A stretch of 8,849 nt of DNA, taken from the NCBI GenBank assembly GCA_029939635.1, contig JAOZSN010000124.1:1-8849 (forward strand), in the 5' to 3' direction. The notes beneath the pieces were generated by a model. It ran no database searches. It had not been told where the DNA came from and worked only from the letters and a program-made list of their open reading frames with translations. The DNA is from Deltaproteobacteria bacterium. Lineage in GTDB: Bacteria; Desulfobacterota; Desulfobulbia; Desulfobulbales; SURF-16. Both the position numbers and the translations under genes were made by a program. Positions 6,926 through 8,849 of the stretch are shown here, piece after piece. How positions within the stretch are numbered: the first letter of the stretch is position 1; the number at the start of each line of letters is the position of its first letter.

Positions 6926-7494
6926 AAAGAGAAGAACTGCGTAAGACAATCCTGGCCCAACGAGATCAACTGCCACAATCTTTTCGCACACAGGCCAGTG
7001 CGACCATTGCCGAGCGGCTTTGGCAGCTGGTGGAAGCTCAAAAGGCACAGACCCTGCTGTTCTATGTCAACTTTCGTAGCGAGGTGGAAACATTAAGGCT
7101 CATGGGGCGCTGTCTGGAAGCGGGCAAGACGGTGGCAGCACCGTTGACTATCACTGAGGACTCGCGTCTTCTTGCCTATGGCCTGACAGATCTTTCTGTG
7201 GATCTACGACCAGGCCTGTGGAACATCCCGGAACCTGACCTCAGCCGTTGCCCACAGATTGACCCGACCAGTATTGACTTGGTAATAGTTCCAGGTTCTG
7301 TCTTTGACCGCCATGGTGGACGTTTAGGATATGGCGGCGGCTATTACGACCGTTTTCTATGCAACAAAGCCCCCCAAGCCTTACGTGTCGCCCTCTGCTA
7401 TGCCATGCAGATAGTTGACAATGTCCCCGTTGAAGAGCATGATATTCCAGCCCACTACGTAGTAACAGAAGAAGCAACATTCAAAAGTTCATAA
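6922..7494 (+). CDS. fau: 5-formyltetrahydrofolate cyclo-ligase (methenyl-THF synthetase)
   Basis: ATP-dependent conversion of 5-formyltetrahydrofolate to 5,10-methenyltetrahydrofolate, which returns the stored, inhibitory formyl-folate to one-carbon metabolism in the cytoplasm. The family signature is clear: DLVIVPGSVFDRHGGR (119-134) followed by the nucleotide-binding GYGGGYYDR (136-144). Other supports are FRSEVET (51-57), which holds a conserved Glu of the substrate region, GLWNIPEP (98-105) and the C-terminal HDIPAHYVVTE (173-183). At 190 aa the length is typical. The ATG sits inside the end of trmJ, with a 4-nt overlap and a GAGAAG-like purine stretch as ribosome site, so expression is probably tied to trmJ. 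In other bacteria this gene often sits beside ssrS (6S RNA) and zapA; neither is seen here. Confidence 0.95.
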   Translation: MKREELRKTILAQRDQLPQSFRTQASATIAERLWQLVEAQKAQTLLFYVNFRSEVETLRLMGRCLEAGKTVAAPLTITEDSRLLAYGLTDLSVDLRPGLWNIPEPDLSRCPQIDPTSIDLVIVPGSVFDRHGGRLGYGGGYYDRFLCNKAPQALRVALCYAMQIVDNVPVEEHDIPAHYVVTEEATFKSS

Positions 7495-7505
7495 GGAAAT
7501 ACGCC

Positions 7506-8549
7506 ATGACCACCGCAATCTTTCGTGATGCCCTCTACCTTGCCCATGATCCTGGCCACAGTCATGTTGAGCGTCCACAACGACTGGAAGGCATTTATAA
7601 CCAGCTGGATAACCCGGATATCGGTGAGCAATTTATCTTTCCCAAAGCGGAGCCCGCCTCCTTTGATATCCTCTCCCTCATCCACAATAAAGCGCATATT
7701 GAACGGATAGCCCAAACCAAAGGGCGCACCTACGATGCCTTAGATGGAGACACCAGCACCTCACCAGACTCCTATGATGCAGCCTGCCTGGCAGCCGGAG
7801 CAGTGGTGGAGGGAATTCGTATGCTGGTGGATGGCAAAGCAGACAATTGTTTCACCCTGGTACGCCCCCCAGGCCACCATGCAGAACAGGACGCGGCCAT
7901 GGGCTTCTGCCTCTTTAATAATGTGGCCATTGGAGCCCAATATGCTATCAGCAAACTTGGCCTGTCACGGGTATTAATCATTGATTGGGACGTGCATCAC
8001 GGCAATGGTACCCAACATTCCTTTTACGATACTGATAAGGTTTTGTATTTTTCCACCCACCAATACCCCTTTTACCCCGGTACTGGAGCGCTGACCGAGA
8101 CTGGCAGGGGCAAGGGTGAGGGCTATACCGTCAACGTCCCCCTCAATCCGGGTTTTGGTGATGAGCAGTATGCTCGCATCTTCAATGATATCCTGGCCCC
8201 GGTGGCGCGCGACTACAAGCCGCAACTTATCCTGGTCTCAGCGGGCTACGATACCTATGTCAACGATCCCTTAGGTGGCATGACTGTCACAGCCAGCGGC
8301 TTTGCCTACCAGACCCGCAAGGTCCTAGAACTTGCCCAGGAGGTCTGTGATGGCAAGGTTCTTTTCACTCTGGAAGGAGGCTACGATATGGAAGGGATCA
8401 CCAACGGTATGCTGGTTGGCTTGGTAGAAATGCTGGGCCGCACCACCCTCAAAGATGATATCCTTGAGAAACTTTCCACAACCACATGTGAATTTCCTGG
8501 TTTTAATGAGGCCAGGCAGATGGCTGGAGCTACGTGGAAGATGGAGTAG
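7506..8549 (+). CDS. Histone-deacetylase-family zinc hydrolase (class II HDAC-like)
   Basis: Zinc-dependent amidohydrolase of the HDAC/AcuC/acetylpolyamine amidohydrolase superfamily. It should remove acyl groups from an amine, but the bacterial substrate (acetyl-lysine, acetylpolyamine or another N-acyl compound) cannot be read from sequence. The active site looks complete: RPPGHHAE (120-127) with the paired His124/His125, GFCLFNN (133-139), IDWDVHHGNG (159-168) supplying zinc ligands Asp162 and His164, SAGYDTYVNDPLGG (245-258) supplying Asp249, and LEGGYD (289-294) with the transition-state Tyr293. The WDVHHGNGTQ and LEGGYD forms suit class II-like bacterial deacetylases better than AcuC. 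At 347 aa it is a single catalytic domain with no signal peptide or membrane segment. ATG 7506 has a good ribosome site, AAGGA at 7493-7497, 8 nt upstream, and follows the folate gene by 11 nt. It is probably the last gene of the rnr run. Confidence 0.93.
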   Translation: MTTAIFRDALYLAHDPGHSHVERPQRLEGIYNQLDNPDIGEQFIFPKAEPASFDILSLIHNKAHIERIAQTKGRTYDALDGDTSTSPDSYDAACLAAGAVVEGIRMLVDGKADNCFTLVRPPGHHAEQDAAMGFCLFNNVAIGAQYAISKLGLSRVLIIDWDVHHGNGTQHSFYDTDKVLYFSTHQYPFYPGTGALTETGRGKGEGYTVNVPLNPGFGDEQYARIFNDILAPVARDYKPQLILVSAGYDTYVNDPLGGMTVTASGFAYQTRKVLELAQEVCDGKVLFTLEGGYDMEGITNGMLVGLVEMLGRTTLKDDILEKLSTTTCEFPGFNEARQMAGATWKME

Positions 8550-8578
8550 TTGTTACAATCCGCCAGAGGAATGTGTTA

Positions 8579-8849
8579 TTATTTGAATTTAGAAAGTTTA
8601 ATTTCTTTTACTATTTTATAGTGTTTCTCGTTGCCCGTTAATAATGGAATAGCATGAGATACAGCCGTTGCCCCTATTAAAGCATCTGCGAGTTGCATTG
8701 AGTGACTTAAGTAGTGTTGTTCAACGTAAAACATAGCTTTGCTAGATATTTCTTCTGTAATATAGATAATTTTTGTGCCCCATGATTTTAAGGCTTTACG
8801 CAACGAAGTTAACCCATCTTTTTGAGGCTGAAACTTAATTTTCCGCAAT
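8579..8849 (-). CDS. vapC: PIN-domain (VapC-like) toxin, 5' end cut by the window
   Basis: C-terminal part, 89 codons in the window, of a probable PIN-domain ribonuclease of a type II toxin-antitoxin pair; VapC toxins cleave tRNA or rRNA. Visible landmarks are the helix QLADALIGATAVSHAIPLLT (52-71), whose Asp55 matches the third conserved PIN acid, and the closing TGNEKHYK (71-78), which corresponds to the TxNxxHF end motif. The frame is open to the right edge, so the true start, the first catalytic Asp, and any cognate antitoxin (normally just upstream, here to the right) lie outside. The stop at 8579-8581 is 29 nt from the stop of the deacetylase, in tail-to-tail orientation, with no hairpin between them. 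Composition is clearly different: 91 of 269 bases from 8581 to 8849 are G or C (about 34%) against 48% and 60% in two sampled lines of the neighbouring gene, suggesting horizontal acquisition. Confidence 0.8.
   Translation of the reverse strand, partial: LRKIKFQPQKDGLTSLRKALKSWGTKIIYITEEISSKAMFYVEQHYLSHSMQLADALIGATAVSHAIPLLTGNEKHYKIVKEIKLSKFK

Noticed and set aside
8550..8578. Terminator between the deacetylase and toxin genes
   Set aside because: The 29 nt contain only a 4-bp repeat around one base (TTGT/ACAA) and no GC-rich stem with a T tract.
8846..8848. TTG at the right edge as the start codon of the toxin gene
   Set aside because: PIN domains need an N-terminal Asp strand that is missing here and the frame is open to the edge, so the gene is cut and does not start there.

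Overview
The window reads as chromosomal DNA of a Gram-negative bacterium. Roughly half the bases are G or C across most of it, and the genes are dense and arranged in short operons. The proteins have the look of deltaproteobacterial (Desulfobulbaceae-like sulfate reducer) homologues, but that placement is a general impression and no marker here proves it. No rRNA, tRNA, CRISPR array, insertion sequence or phage gene was seen.

Layout from left to right. (1) Two plus-strand genes, a Sfp-type 4'-phosphopantetheinyl transferase (12-746) and a cysteine-free Crp/Fnr-family regulator (765-1448), lie 18 nt apart. (2) A long RelA/SpoT-family protein (1493-3643, minus strand) meets them tail to tail across 44 nt that hold a short palindrome. 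(3) A 288-nt AT-rich divergent intergenic region (3644-3931) separates rel from the next operon and contains a perfect 10-bp palindrome and a GC-rich hairpin. (4) A plus-strand run of four genes follows: RNase R (3932-6112), a TrmJ-type tRNA 2'-O-methyltransferase (6158-6925), 5-formyltetrahydrofolate cyclo-ligase (6922-7494, overlapping trmJ by 4 nt) and a class II histone-deacetylase-family zinc hydrolase (7506-8549). (5) At the right edge, base composition drops to about 34% G+C and a minus-strand PIN-domain (VapC-like) toxin, cut by the window end, converges on the deacetylase.

Functionally the window is mostly housekeeping: carrier-protein activation, stress signalling through (p)ppGpp, RNA turnover, tRNA modification and one-carbon metabolism. 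The rnr-trmJ pair is an RNA-metabolism unit. The folate and deacetylase genes are tightly packed behind it and probably cotranscribed, without an obvious shared pathway.

The most interesting point is the Rel protein. All (p)ppGpp-hydrolase residues are present, but an alignment from memory to the Streptococcus Rel synthetase domain, gap-free from the first ATP-site arginine to the catalytic glutamate, puts leucine at the essential glutamate and loses several basic ATP-site residues. It may therefore be a dedicated hydrolase that keeps a dead synthetase fold. I saw no convincing wholly new multigene system.
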